Assembly: GCF_012767755.2 (NCBI RefSeq)
Contig: NZ_AP023189.1
Location: forward strand, 3,660,001 to 3,724,000
Direction: 5' to 3'
Origin: Pseudomonas tohonis
Lineage (GTDB): Bacteria > Pseudomonadota > Gammaproteobacteria > Pseudomonadales > Pseudomonadaceae
DNA length: 64,000 nt
The notes beneath the pieces are model-generated. The model was not told the origin of the DNA and did not search any database. It worked only from the letters and a program-made list of their open reading frames with translations. Every line of letters starts with the position of its first letter. Position 1 is the first letter of the stretch. The translations under genes and the position numbers were made by a program. Below are positions 56,214 through 64,000 of this stretch, piece by piece.

Positions 56214-56237
56214 ATCACTGACGGTGATATTTATCTT
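56214..56237 (+). promoter_or_regulatory. Weak MexT-box-like site upstream of mexE
   Basis: ATCA-N5-GGTGAT-N4-ATCTT, 78 bases before the mexE start. The ATCA half and the GAT fit the MexT box; the last block does not fit ACYAT. The position matches the mexS site, 78 bases upstream of mexS. Confidence 0.35.
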
Positions 56238-56314
56238 CGTGGCGTTCGATTCGTGCGCGAACGAGCCAGCCAGCAGACTCCGCCCATCTACAAATCCAAT
56301 TGGCGGAGCTACAC

Positions 56315-57556
56315 ATGGAACAGTCCACGAAATCCACCTGGCGAACCGGCCTCACCCTCGCATCCCTGCTGGTGCTGGTGGCGTGCGGTAAAGCCCCCGA
56401 AGCCACGCTTGCACCCGCTGCCGCCAAGGTCAGCGTGGCCGAAGTGCTGCAACAGCCGATCAACGAATGGGACGAATTCACCGGCCGCCTGGAGGCACCG
56501 GAATCCGTCGAGATCCGCCCGCGCGTTTCCGGCTATATCGACAGCGTGTCCTTCCGCGAAGGCAGCCTGGTGAAGAAGGGCGACCTGCTCTTCCAGATCG
56601 ACCCGCGCCCCTTCCAGGCCGAAGTGAAACGCCTCGAAGCCCAGCTGCAACAAGCCCGCGCCAGCCAGACCCGCGCGCTGAACGAAGCCCGTCGCGGTGA
56701 CCGCCTGCGCCAGAGCAACGCCATCTCCGCCGAGCTGGCCGATGCCCGCAGCAGCGCCGCCCTGGAAGCCCAGGCCGCCGTCGCCGCCACCCAGGCCGAG
56801 CTGGACAACGCCAAGCTCAACCTCAGCTTCACCCGCATCACCTCGCCCATCGACGGCCGCGTCAGCCGCGCCGAGATCACCGAAGGCAACCTGGTCAACG
56901 CCGGCCAGTCGCTGCTGACCTCGGTGGTGTCCACCGACAAGGTCTACGCCTACTTCGATGCCGACGAGCGCGTCTTCCTCAAGTACGTCGAACTGGCCCG
57001 CCAGGCCGGCGGCGACGCCCGTGGCGCCAGCCCCGTCTACCTGGGCCTGACCAGCGAGACCGGCAACCCGCACCTGGGCCAGCTGGACTTCCTCGACAAC
57101 CAGGTCAACCCGCGCACCGGCACCATCCGTGGCCGCGCCGTGTTCGACAACAAGGACGGCCGCTTCACCCCCGGCCTCTATGCCCGCATCAAGCTGGTGG
57201 GCAGCGAAACCTACCCCGCCGCGCTGATCAAGGACGACGCCATCGGCACCGACCTGGGCAAGAAGTTCGTGCTGGTGCTGGGCGAGAACAACACGGTCGC
57301 CTACCGCTCCATCGAGCTCGGCCCGAAGGTCCAGGGCCTGCGCATCATCCGCAACGGCCTGGCCAAGGGCGAGAAGATCGTGGTCAACGGCCTGCAGCAC
57401 ACCATGCCCGGCGCCACCGTCGATCCGCAGTCCGTGCCCATGGCCGACGAGAGCACCCTCGCCGAACTGGCCCGCCTGCGCCAGAGCGTGGAAAGCCGCG
57501 ACGCGCCCCGCGTCGCCGAACAGAACGCCAAACCTGCCGTCGCTCCGCGCGGTTGA
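56315..57556 (+). CDS. mexE: RND membrane-fusion protein MexE
   Basis: A 413-residue periplasmic adaptor lipoprotein (lipobox VLVACG; P. aeruginosa MexE is 414). The lipoyl half-motifs (RPRVSGYIDSVSFREGSLVK and FTRITSPIDGRVSRAEITEG) flank a coiled coil at about 100-165. GGAG lies 6 bases before the ATG at 56315. First gene of mexEF-oprN, which exports chloramphenicol, fluoroquinolones and trimethoprim under MexT control. Confidence 0.95.
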   Translation: MEQSTKSTWRTGLTLASLLVLVACGKAPEATLAPAAAKVSVAEVLQQPINEWDEFTGRLEAPESVEIRPRVSGYIDSVSFREGSLVKKGDLLFQIDPRPFQAEVKRLEAQLQQARASQTRALNEARRGDRLRQSNAISAELADARSSAALEAQAAVAATQAELDNAKLNLSFTRITSPIDGRVSRAEITEGNLVNAGQSLLTSVVSTDKVYAYFDADERVFLKYVELARQAGGDARGASPVYLGLTSETGNPHLGQLDFLDNQVNPRTGTIRGRAVFDNKDGRFTPGLYARIKLVGSETYPAALIKDDAIGTDLGKKFVLVLGENNTVAYRSIELGPKVQGLRIIRNGLAKGEKIVVNGLQHTMPGATVDPQSVPMADESTLAELARLRQSVESRDAPRVAEQNAKPAVAPRG

Positions 57557-57567
57557 GGTAGCACGAC

Positions 57568-60500
57568 ATGAATTTTTCCCAGTTCTTCATCCTGCGGCCG
57601 ATCTTCGCCGCCGTGCTGTCGCTGCTGATCCTGATCGGCGGCGCCATCTCGCTGTTCCAGCTGCCCATCAGCGAATACCCCGAAGTGGTTCCGCCCACGG
57701 TGGTGGTACGCGCCAACTTCCCCGGCGCCAACCCCAAGGTGATCGGCGAGACCGTGGCCTCGCCCCTGGAGCAGGCCATCGTCGGCGTCGAGGGCATGCT
57801 CTACATGTCCTCCCAGTCCACCAACGACGGCAAGCTGACCCTGACCATCACCTTCGCCCTGGGCACCGACCTGGACAACGCCCAGGTGCAGGTGCAGAAC
57901 CGCGTCACCCGCACCATGCCCACCCTGCCCACCGAGGTGCAGCGGCTCGGCGTGACCGTGGACAAGGCCTCCCCGGACCTGACCATGGTGGTGCACCTGA
58001 CCTCGCCCGATAACCGCTACGACATGCTCTACCTGTCCAACTACGCCGCGCTCAACGTGAAGGACGAGCTGGCCCGCCTGGACGGCGTGGGCGACGTGCA
58101 GCTGTTCGGCATGGGCAACTACTCCCTGCGCGTCTGGCTGGACCCGAACAAGGTGGCCTCGCGCAACCTCACCGCCACCGACGTGGTCAACGCCATCCGC
58201 GAGCAGAACCGCCAGGTCGCCGCCGGTGCCCTCGGTGCGCCGCCGTCCGATGCCGGCAACAGCTTCCAGCTCTCGATCAACACCCAGGGCCGCCTGGTCA
58301 CCGAGGAAGAGTTCGAGAACATCATCATCCGTGCCGGCGACGACGGCGAGATCACCCGCCTGCGGGACGTGGCGCGCATCGAGCTGGGCTCCAGCCAGTA
58401 CGCCCTGCGCTCGCTGCTGAACAACCAGCCGGCCGTGGCCATCCCGGTGTTCCAGCGCCCCGGCTCCAACGCCATCGAAATCTCCGACTCCGTGCGCAAC
58501 CGCATGGCCGAGCTGAAGAAGAGCTTCCCCCAGGGCATGGACTACGAAATCGTCTATGACCCGACCATCTTCGTGCGCGGCTCCATCGAAGCGGTGGTGC
58601 ACACCCTGCTCGAAGCCATCGTGCTCGTCGTGCTGGTAGTGATCCTGTTCCTGCAGACCTGGCGCGCCTCGATCATCCCGCTGGTGGCCGTACCGGTCTC
58701 GCTGATCGGCACCTTCGCGGTGATGCACCTGTTCGGCTTCTCCCTCAACGCCCTGTCGCTGTTCGGCCTGGTACTGGCCATCGGCATCGTGGTGGACGAC
58801 GCCATCGTCGTCGTAGAGAACGTCGAGCGGAACATCGGCCTCGGCAAGTCGCCGGTGGACGCCACCCGCCAGGCCATGAAGGAAGTGACCGGCCCCATCG
58901 TCGCCACCGCCCTCGTGCTGTGCGCCGTGTTCGTGCCCACCGCCTTCATCTCCGGCCTCACCGGGCAGTTCTACCAGCAGTTCGCCCTGACCATCGCCAT
59001 CTCCACCGTGATCTCGGCCTTCAACTCGCTGACCCTGTCCCCGGCGCTCGCCGCCGTGCTGCTGAAGGACCACCACGCGCCCAAGGACCGCTTCTCGCGC
59101 ATCCTCGACAAGCTCTTCGGTGGCTGGCTTTTCGGCCCGTTCAACCGCGTCTTCGAGCGTGCCGGCAACGGCTACGTCGGCACCGTGCGCCGCGTGCTGC
59201 GCGGCAGTTCGGTGGCCCTGCTGGTCTACGGCGGGATCCTGGTGCTCGGCTACATGGGCTTCTCCAGCACCCCGGCCGGCTTCGTGCCGCAGCAGGACAA
59301 GCAGTACCTGGTGGCCTTCGCCCAACTGCCCGACGCCGCGACCCTGGATCGCACCGAGGCCGTGATCAAGCGCATGTCCGAGATCGCCTCCAAGCACCCG
59401 GGCGTGGAAAACACCGTGGCCTTCCCCGGCCTGTCGATCAACGGCTTCACCAACAGCCCCAACAGCGGCATCGTGTTCACCCCGCTCAAGCCCTTCGATG
59501 AGCGCAAGGACCCGTCCATGTCCGCCGGGGCCATCGCCGCCGAGCTGAACAAGGAGTTCGCCGGCATCCAGGACGCCTACATCGCCATCTTCCCGCCGCC
59601 GCCCGTACAAGGCCTCGGCACCATCGGCGGCTTCCGCCTGCAGGTGGAGGATCGCGGCAACCTGGGCTACGAGGAGCTGTACAAGCAGACCCAGAACATC
59701 ATCAACAAGGCGCGCCAGCTCCCCGAGCTGAACCCCATGTCGGTGTTCACCAGCTACCAGGTCAACGTCCCGCAGGTGGATGCCAACATCGACCGCGAGA
59801 AGGCCAAGACCCACGGCGTCGCCATCAGCGACATCTTCGACACCATGCAGGTCTACCTCGGCTCGCTGTATGCGAACGACTTCAACCGCTTCGGCCGCAC
59901 CTACCAGGTCAACGTCCAGGCCGACCAGCCGTTCCGCCTCGAACCCGAGCAGATCGGCCAGTTGAAGGTGCGCAACAACCGTGGCGAGATGATCCCGCTG
60001 TCCACCTTCGTCAAGGTCGACAACGCCTCCGGTCCCGACCGCGTGATGCACTACAACGGCTTCATCACCGCCGAGATCAATGGCGCTGCGGCCCCCGGCT
60101 ACAGCTCCGGCCAGGCCGAGGCGGCGATCGCCAAGCTGCTGCAGGACGAGCTGCCCAACGGCATGACCTACGAATGGACGGACCTGACCTACCAGCAGAT
60201 CCTCGCCGGCAACACCGCGATCTTCATCTTCCCGCTCTGCGTGCTGCTGGCCTTCCTGGTGCTGGCCGCCCAGTACGAAAGCTGGAGCCTGCCGCTGGCG
60301 GTGATCCTGATCGTGCCGACCGTGCTGTTCTCCGCCATCGTCGGGGTGATCCTCGCCGGTAGCGACAACAACATCTTCACCCAGATCGGCCTGATCGTCC
60401 TGGTGGGCCTGGCGTGCAAGAACGCCATCCTCATCGTCGAGTTCGCCAAGGAGAAACAGGAAGAAGGCCTCGACCGCCTGGCTGCGGTACTGGAAGCCTG

Positions 60501-60756
60501 CCGCCTGCGTCTGCGCCCGATCCTGATGACCTCCATCGCCTTCATCATGGGCGTGGTGCCCCTGGTGCTCTCCTCCGGTGCCGGCGCCGAGATGCGCCAC
60601 GCCATGGGTGTAGCGGTGTTCAGCGGGATGATCGGCGTGACCTTCTTCGGCCTGCTGCTGACCCCCGTGTTCTATGTGCTGATCCGCGGCTTCGTCGAGA
60701 AAGGCGAAGCCCGCAAGGCGGCCAAGGCCCAGAAACTCAAGGAACTGCACGCATGA
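57568..60756 (+). CDS. mexF: RND multidrug transporter MexF
   Basis: A 1062-residue RND pump, exactly the P. aeruginosa MexF length. The TM4 aspartates are in LAIGIVVDDAIVVVENVERN. Twelve membrane segments and the two periplasmic porter loops fit. It lies 11 bases after mexE and overlaps oprN by ATGA. The in-frame coding is clean with no frameshift. Confidence 0.96.
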   Translation: MNFSQFFILRPIFAAVLSLLILIGGAISLFQLPISEYPEVVPPTVVVRANFPGANPKVIGETVASPLEQAIVGVEGMLYMSSQSTNDGKLTLTITFALGTDLDNAQVQVQNRVTRTMPTLPTEVQRLGVTVDKASPDLTMVVHLTSPDNRYDMLYLSNYAALNVKDELARLDGVGDVQLFGMGNYSLRVWLDPNKVASRNLTATDVVNAIREQNRQVAAGALGAPPSDAGNSFQLSINTQGRLVTEEEFENIIIRAGDDGEITRLRDVARIELGSSQYALRSLLNNQPAVAIPVFQRPGSNAIEISDSVRNRMAELKKSFPQGMDYEIVYDPTIFVRGSIEAVVHTLLEAIVLVVLVVILFLQTWRASIIPLVAVPVSLIGTFAVMHLFGFSLNALSLFGLVLAIGIVVDDAIVVVENVERNIGLGKSPVDATRQAMKEVTGPIVATALVLCAVFVPTAFISGLTGQFYQQFALTIAISTVISAFNSLTLSPALAAVLLKDHHAPKDRFSRILDKLFGGWLFGPFNRVFERAGNGYVGTVRRVLRGSSVALLVYGGILVLGYMGFSSTPAGFVPQQDKQYLVAFAQLPDAATLDRTEAVIKRMSEIASKHPGVENTVAFPGLSINGFTNSPNSGIVFTPLKPFDERKDPSMSAGAIAAELNKEFAGIQDAYIAIFPPPPVQGLGTIGGFRLQVEDRGNLGYEELYKQTQNIINKARQLPELNPMSVFTSYQVNVPQVDANIDREKAKTHGVAISDIFDTMQVYLGSLYANDFNRFGRTYQVNVQADQPFRLEPEQIGQLKVRNNRGEMIPLSTFVKVDNASGPDRVMHYNGFITAEINGAAAPGYSSGQAEAAIAKLLQDELPNGMTYEWTDLTYQQILAGNTAIFIFPLCVLLAFLVLAAQYESWSLPLAVILIVPTVLFSAIVGVILAGSDNNIFTQIGLIVLVGLACKNAILIVEFAKEKQEEGLDRLAAVLEACRLRLRPILMTSIAFIMGVVPLVLSSGAGAEMRHAMGVAVFSGMIGVTFFGLLLTPVFYVLIRGFVEKGEARKAAKAQKLKELHA

Positions 60757-62147
60757 TCAACAAGGCTTTCGCCCCTGCCCTGCTGGCCCTCGCCTTGAGC
60801 GCCTGCGCCGTGGGCCCGGACTACAAGGCCCCCGACAGCGAGCCCGCGCGGCTCGCTGCCGCGGACGCCGGCCACTACGACCGCGCCCGCTTCGAAACCC
60901 TCTGGTGGCAACAGTTCGACGACCCGACCCTGAACCAGCTGGTGCAGCAGTCCCTCGAACAGAACCGCGAGCTGCGCGTGGCCTTCGCCCGCCTGCGGGC
61001 CGCCCGCGCCATCCGTGACGACGTCGGCAACGACCAGCTGCCGACCGTCACCAGCCGCGCCAGCGCCGAAGTCGGCAAGGGCCAGCAGCCCGGCCAGACC
61101 GAGCAACGGGTCAACGCCGAGCGCTACGACCTGGGCCTGGACATGGCCTGGGAGCTGGACCTGTTCGGCCGCATCCAGCGCCAGATCGAAGCCAGCGATG
61201 CCGAGATCGGCGTCGCCCAGGCCGAGCTGCAACAGCTGCAGGTCAGCCTGATCGCCGAGCTGGTGGACGCCTACGGCAACCTGCGCGGCGCCCAGCTGCG
61301 TGAACGCATCGCCCGCGAGAACCTGAAGAACCAGCAGGAATCCCGTGGCCTGACCGAGCAGTTGCGTGACGCCGGCGTCGGCAACGAGCTCGACGTGCTG
61401 CGCGCCGACGGCCGCCTGGCCGCCACCGAGGCCACCCTGCCGCAACTGCAGGCCCTCGAAGTGCGCTCGCGCAACCGCATCGCCACCCTGCTCGGCCAGC
61501 GCCCGGAACAGCTGACCGTGGACCTGGCGCCCAAGCCGCTGCCGGTGATCGCCAAGGAACTGCCCATCGGCGACCCCGCCGAGCTGCTGCGTCGCCGCCC
61601 CGACGTCGCCGCCGCCGAGCGCCAACTGGCCGCCGCCACCGCCAATGTCGGCGTGGCCACGGCGGACCTGTTCCCCCGCGTCAGCCTCTCCGGCTTCCTC
61701 GGCTTCACCGCCGGGCGCGGCTCGCAGATCGGCTCCTCCGCCGCCCGCGCCTGGGGCGTGGCGCCGACCATCAGTTGGGCCGCTTTCGACCTCGGCAGCG
61801 TGCGGGCCCGCCTGCGCGGTGCCGAAGCCGAGGCCGACGGCGCCCTGGCCGGTTACGAGCAGCAGGTGCTGCTGGCCCTGGAAGAGTCCGAGAACGCCTT
61901 CAGCGACTACGCCAAGCGCCAGCAGCGGCTGATCTCCCTGGTCCGCCAGTCGGAAGCCACCCGCGCCGCCGCCCAGCAGGCCGCCGTGCGCTACCGCGAA
62001 GGCACCGTGGACTTCCTCGTGCTGCTGGACGCCGAACGCGAGCGCCTGGCCGCCGAAGACGCCCAAGCCCAGGCCGAAGTGGAGCTCTACAGCGGCATCG
62101 TCGCCATCTACAAGGCCCTCGGCGGCGGCTGGCAGCCCCAGGCCTGA
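60753..62147 (+). CDS. oprN: Outer-membrane channel OprN
   Basis: A 464-residue TolC-family lipoprotein (lipobox LALSAC). OEP repeats are seen: YDLGLDMAWELDLFGRIQRQ in the first half, and RRRPDVAAAERQLAAATANV in the second. Closes the mexEF-oprN operon, followed by a strong terminator. Confidence 0.94.
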   Translation: MINKAFAPALLALALSACAVGPDYKAPDSEPARLAAADAGHYDRARFETLWWQQFDDPTLNQLVQQSLEQNRELRVAFARLRAARAIRDDVGNDQLPTVTSRASAEVGKGQQPGQTEQRVNAERYDLGLDMAWELDLFGRIQRQIEASDAEIGVAQAELQQLQVSLIAELVDAYGNLRGAQLRERIARENLKNQQESRGLTEQLRDAGVGNELDVLRADGRLAATEATLPQLQALEVRSRNRIATLLGQRPEQLTVDLAPKPLPVIAKELPIGDPAELLRRRPDVAAAERQLAAATANVGVATADLFPRVSLSGFLGFTAGRGSQIGSSAARAWGVAPTISWAAFDLGSVRARLRGAEAEADGALAGYEQQVLLALEESENAFSDYAKRQQRLISLVRQSEATRAAAQQAAVRYREGTVDFLVLLDAERERLAAEDAQAQAEVELYSGIVAIYKALGGGWQPQA

Positions 62148-62187
62148 ACCTCTCCTCCTGGCTCGGCCGCCCCCCGGCCGACCTCTC

Positions 62188-62223
62188 GCCCCGCGACGGT
62201 GCCCCTGTCGCGGGGCTTTTTTT
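62188..62223 (+). terminator. Terminator of mexEF-oprN
   Basis: Perfect 10-bp stem GCCCCGCGAC / GTCGCGGGGC with a 9-base loop, followed by seven T's. Confidence 0.95.
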
Positions 62224-62522
62224 GCCTGAAGAGTTCCACCGTAGGTTGGCGCCGAGCGCAGCTAGGCCCAACGCCGTGGTGCCGCCGAAAAGCACGGCGC
62301 AATGGCAGACCTGCGGCCTGCTGGGCGAATGAATTCGCCCCTACAGGGAGCGCGCGGCTCCATCGTGGGAGCGAATTCATTCGCGATGGGGCATCCCGCC
62401 CCATTCACAGCCCGCTGCCGGCGGCGAATCCTTCGCGGCTGAAGCCGCTCCCACAGGGGGTGCCCGTGCCGTTGTAGGGGCGAATTCATTCGCCAAGCGG
62501 TGCGCAGCACCGCCGGCCCCCC
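62224..62522. repeat. Repeat-filled gap after oprN
   Basis: No gene. Three palindromic GCGAATTCATTCGC-type elements (62325-62338, 62371-62384, 62480-62493), a GCTAGGCCCAACG motif near 62260, and a GGCTGAAGCCGCTCCC-type element near 62440-62455. Such clusters sit at the ends of many transcription units in this window. Confidence 0.7.
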
Positions 62523-63146
62523 TCATCGCAACGGCGAGAAACGCGCCGGCAGGCACAGGGTGGAGTGCATGTCGCGCAGCTGCGGGCCGGAGTTTTCCGG
62601 CGGCCAGACGCCATCGGCAACGGCGCGGGTGCGCACGTCGAGGCGCTGCTCGAGGCTCGCGTAGGGCCAGATGTGCAGGTAGCGCGGGGTGCGCCCGTCG
62701 GTGGCATAGAAGGCCGCATAGACCTGGGAATAGCCCGCGCCGGTACGCGGGCCGACCGCCTTCTTCCAGCCTTCCAGGGTCGGCGCCAGGCCGGAGGGGA
62801 CCAGGTCGTACACCCGCAGCTCGTAGAACGGCCCATGCGCACCCGGCGCCAAGGGTTCGAGGAAGGGGAACAGCGTGTAGTTCTCCACCTTCATGTCGGT
62901 CATGAAGCCTTCGATGCCGAAGGCGTCCCGCGCCAGCAGGTAGCGCTCGCGCTCGGCCTGACGGGCCTGCTCGTCGGCGAAGCCGCGCAGCACGATGACC
63001 TGGTTCAGCGGGCCGATCTCCGAGGCCCAGCAACCCATCAGGGTCCAGCCGGGGCTGCCGACGGCCAGGGTCTCTTCCAGGCGCGCCAGGGCATCGGCCG
63101 TGGTGCGCACGCGCAGGGTGAAGGTGATCAGTTCGAACAAACGCAT
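62523..63146 (-). CDS. NIPSNAP family protein
   Basis: A 207-residue protein with two ferredoxin-like NIPSNAP repeats: FELITFTLRVRTTADALARLE in the first, and FYELRVYDLVPSGLAPTLEGW in the second, each with the conserved basic/acidic pattern and the GWTLMGCWASEIGPLNQVI segment. Function of bacterial members is poorly known. Gap of 82 bases to the hydroxyacyl-CoA dehydrogenase gene upstream on the same strand; probably an operon for catabolism. Confidence 0.85.
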   Translation of the reverse strand: MRLFELITFTLRVRTTADALARLEETLAVGSPGWTLMGCWASEIGPLNQVIVLRGFADEQARQAERERYLLARDAFGIEGFMTDMKVENYTLFPFLEPLAPGAHGPFYELRVYDLVPSGLAPTLEGWKKAVGPRTGAGYSQVYAAFYATDGRTPRYLHIWPYASLEQRLDVRTRAVADGVWPPENSGPQLRDMHSTLCLPARFSPLR

Positions 63147-63228
63147 GGGTGCCTCGTGGTCCGTGGTTCATGGAAGTACGCCGGCGGGCCCGTGCCCGCC
63201 GCCTTGGAACCGGGGCCACGAGGCGCGC

Positions 63229-64000
63229 TCACGCCCCCTGCAGCGCCCCGTTGAAACGTGGGGCGAGCCCCATCAGGTCGAGCTTGCGGGTGAACTCGCC
63301 GAGGCGCTGCAGCTTGTAGGCCTCCACGTCCACGCCCGCGTAGTCGTAGAAACCCTGCCCCTCGCGCAGGCCGTTGCGCCCCTCGTGCATGTTGTCGGCG
63401 ATCACCTGGGGCGAGGCGAAGCGCGGGTCGATGGCGCCGGCCAGGTAGCGCGAGGCGTAGTAGAGGATGTCGCCACCGCCCCAGTCGATGAACTCCAGCA
63501 GGCCCAGCACCGAGAAGCGCAGGCCGAAGCCGACGCGGATCGCCGTGTCGATGTCCTCGGCGCTGGCCACGCCCTCTTCCACCATGCGCGCGGCCTCGTT
63601 CATCGCCAGGGCCTGGATGCGCGGCACGATGTAGCCCGCCGCCGGGGCGCAGAGCACCGGCACCTTGCCCACCCGGCGCAGCAACGCCAGCAGGCGCTCG
63701 ACCACAGCGCCGTCGGTGGCTGCACTGCGGCTCACCTCCACCAGCGGGATCAGGTAGGCGGGGTTGAGCCAGTGGGCGTTGACGAAGCGCCCGGGGTGGC
63801 TGACCAGCCCGGCCAGTTCGGTGACCAGGAATGTGGAGGTGGTCGAAGCGATGATGCAGTCCGCGCCGCACTGCCCGCTCAGCCAGGCGAAGCACTCGCG
63901 CTTGACCTCCAGCACCTCGGGCACCGCCTCGAACACCAGCTCCGCGCAGGCCAGGTCGCCCCGCGCCTGGTCGCGGTCGCACAGGCGCACGCGGCCCAGC
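63229..64000 (-). CDS. 3-hydroxyacyl-CoA dehydrogenase (5' end beyond the window)
   Basis: At least 257 residues of a dehydrogenase of the 3-hydroxybutyryl-CoA/3-hydroxyacyl-CoA family; the frame stays open to the right edge, so the NAD-binding N-terminus is missing. Seen are STTSTFLVTELA, the catalytic His region NAHWLNPAYLIPLVEV, the NEAARMVEEGVASAEDIDTA segment and GLREGQGFYDY of the C-terminal domain. It converts a 3-hydroxyacyl-CoA to the 3-oxo form with NAD+. The exact substrate cannot be told; a carnitine- or acyl-CoA-specific relative is possible. Confidence 0.88.
   Translation of the reverse strand, partial: LGRVRLCDRDQARGDLACAELVFEAVPEVLEVKRECFAWLSGQCGADCIIASTTSTFLVTELAGLVSHPGRFVNAHWLNPAYLIPLVEVSRSAATDGAVVERLLALLRRVGKVPVLCAPAAGYIVPRIQALAMNEAARMVEEGVASAEDIDTAIRVGFGLRFSVLGLLEFIDWGGGDILYYASRYLAGAIDPRFASPQVIADNMHEGRNGLREGQGFYDYAGVDVEAYKLQRLGEFTRKLDLMGLAPRFNGALQGA

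Overview
The window looks like the chromosome of a high-GC Pseudomonas of the P. aeruginosa / P. resinovorans-otitidis (Metapseudomonas) kind. The evidence is the GC-rich third codon positions, an intact mexS-mexT-mexEF-oprN locus, an nfxB-mexCD-oprJ locus, an Lpd3-type lipoamide dehydrogenase, a PctA-type amino-acid chemoreceptor, and many short Pseudomonas-type intergenic repeats. No rRNA, tRNA or CRISPR array was seen. Species is inference; no search was run.

Layout. 0-11 kb: amino-acid chemoreceptor, HxlR and LysR regulators, a secreted cyclase-family hydrolase, an EamA transporter, two DUF2848 paralogues, an I78 inhibitor lipoprotein, and an operon DUF2848-amidase-MFS. 11-19 kb: a pseudouridine synthase, lpd3, a degenerate sigma54-type AAA+ regulator, and a divergent pair made of a RoxA-like dihaem cytochrome and a membrane-anchored catalase-like protein. 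19-22.6 kb is the accessory spot: a solitary AT-rich NACHT/STAND-type ATPase with pentapeptide-like repeats (a plausible phage-defence protein), followed by a C4-type antisense RNA module and a BRO-N/antirepressor gene. 23-27 kb: cupin, AraC, DUF1801, a lipoprotein and an APH(3')-like kinase. 27-35 kb: nfxB divergent from mexC-mexD-oprJ, which is extended by a fourth gene for a DHA2 drug exporter. 35-45 kb: M14 carboxypeptidase, YceH, a secreted protein made of ten identical 13-residue repeats, an Lrp/LysE pair and a yhiI-rbbA-yhhJ ABC export operon. 45-53 kb: small proteins, SDR/LysR, an MDR oxidoreductase, iorAB-like molybdenum hydroxylase genes and an AraC regulator. 53-62 kb: mexS, mexT, mexE, mexF, oprN. 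62.5-64 kb: a NIPSNAP protein and a truncated 3-hydroxyacyl-CoA dehydrogenase running off the right end.

Functionally the window is rich in envelope export: two complete RND pumps with their own regulators, a DHA2 exporter, an RbbA-type ABC exporter and an APH-like kinase lie within 36 kb. The strongest candidates for something new are (i) the C4-like RNA, whose two short antisense segments match two separate pairs of target segments, one overlapping the ribosome binding site of the downstream antirepressor gene, (ii) the low-GC NACHT protein beside it, (iii) the ten-repeat secreted protein, and (iv) the AAA+ regulator that has lost the GAFTGA loop and the Walker B glutamate.
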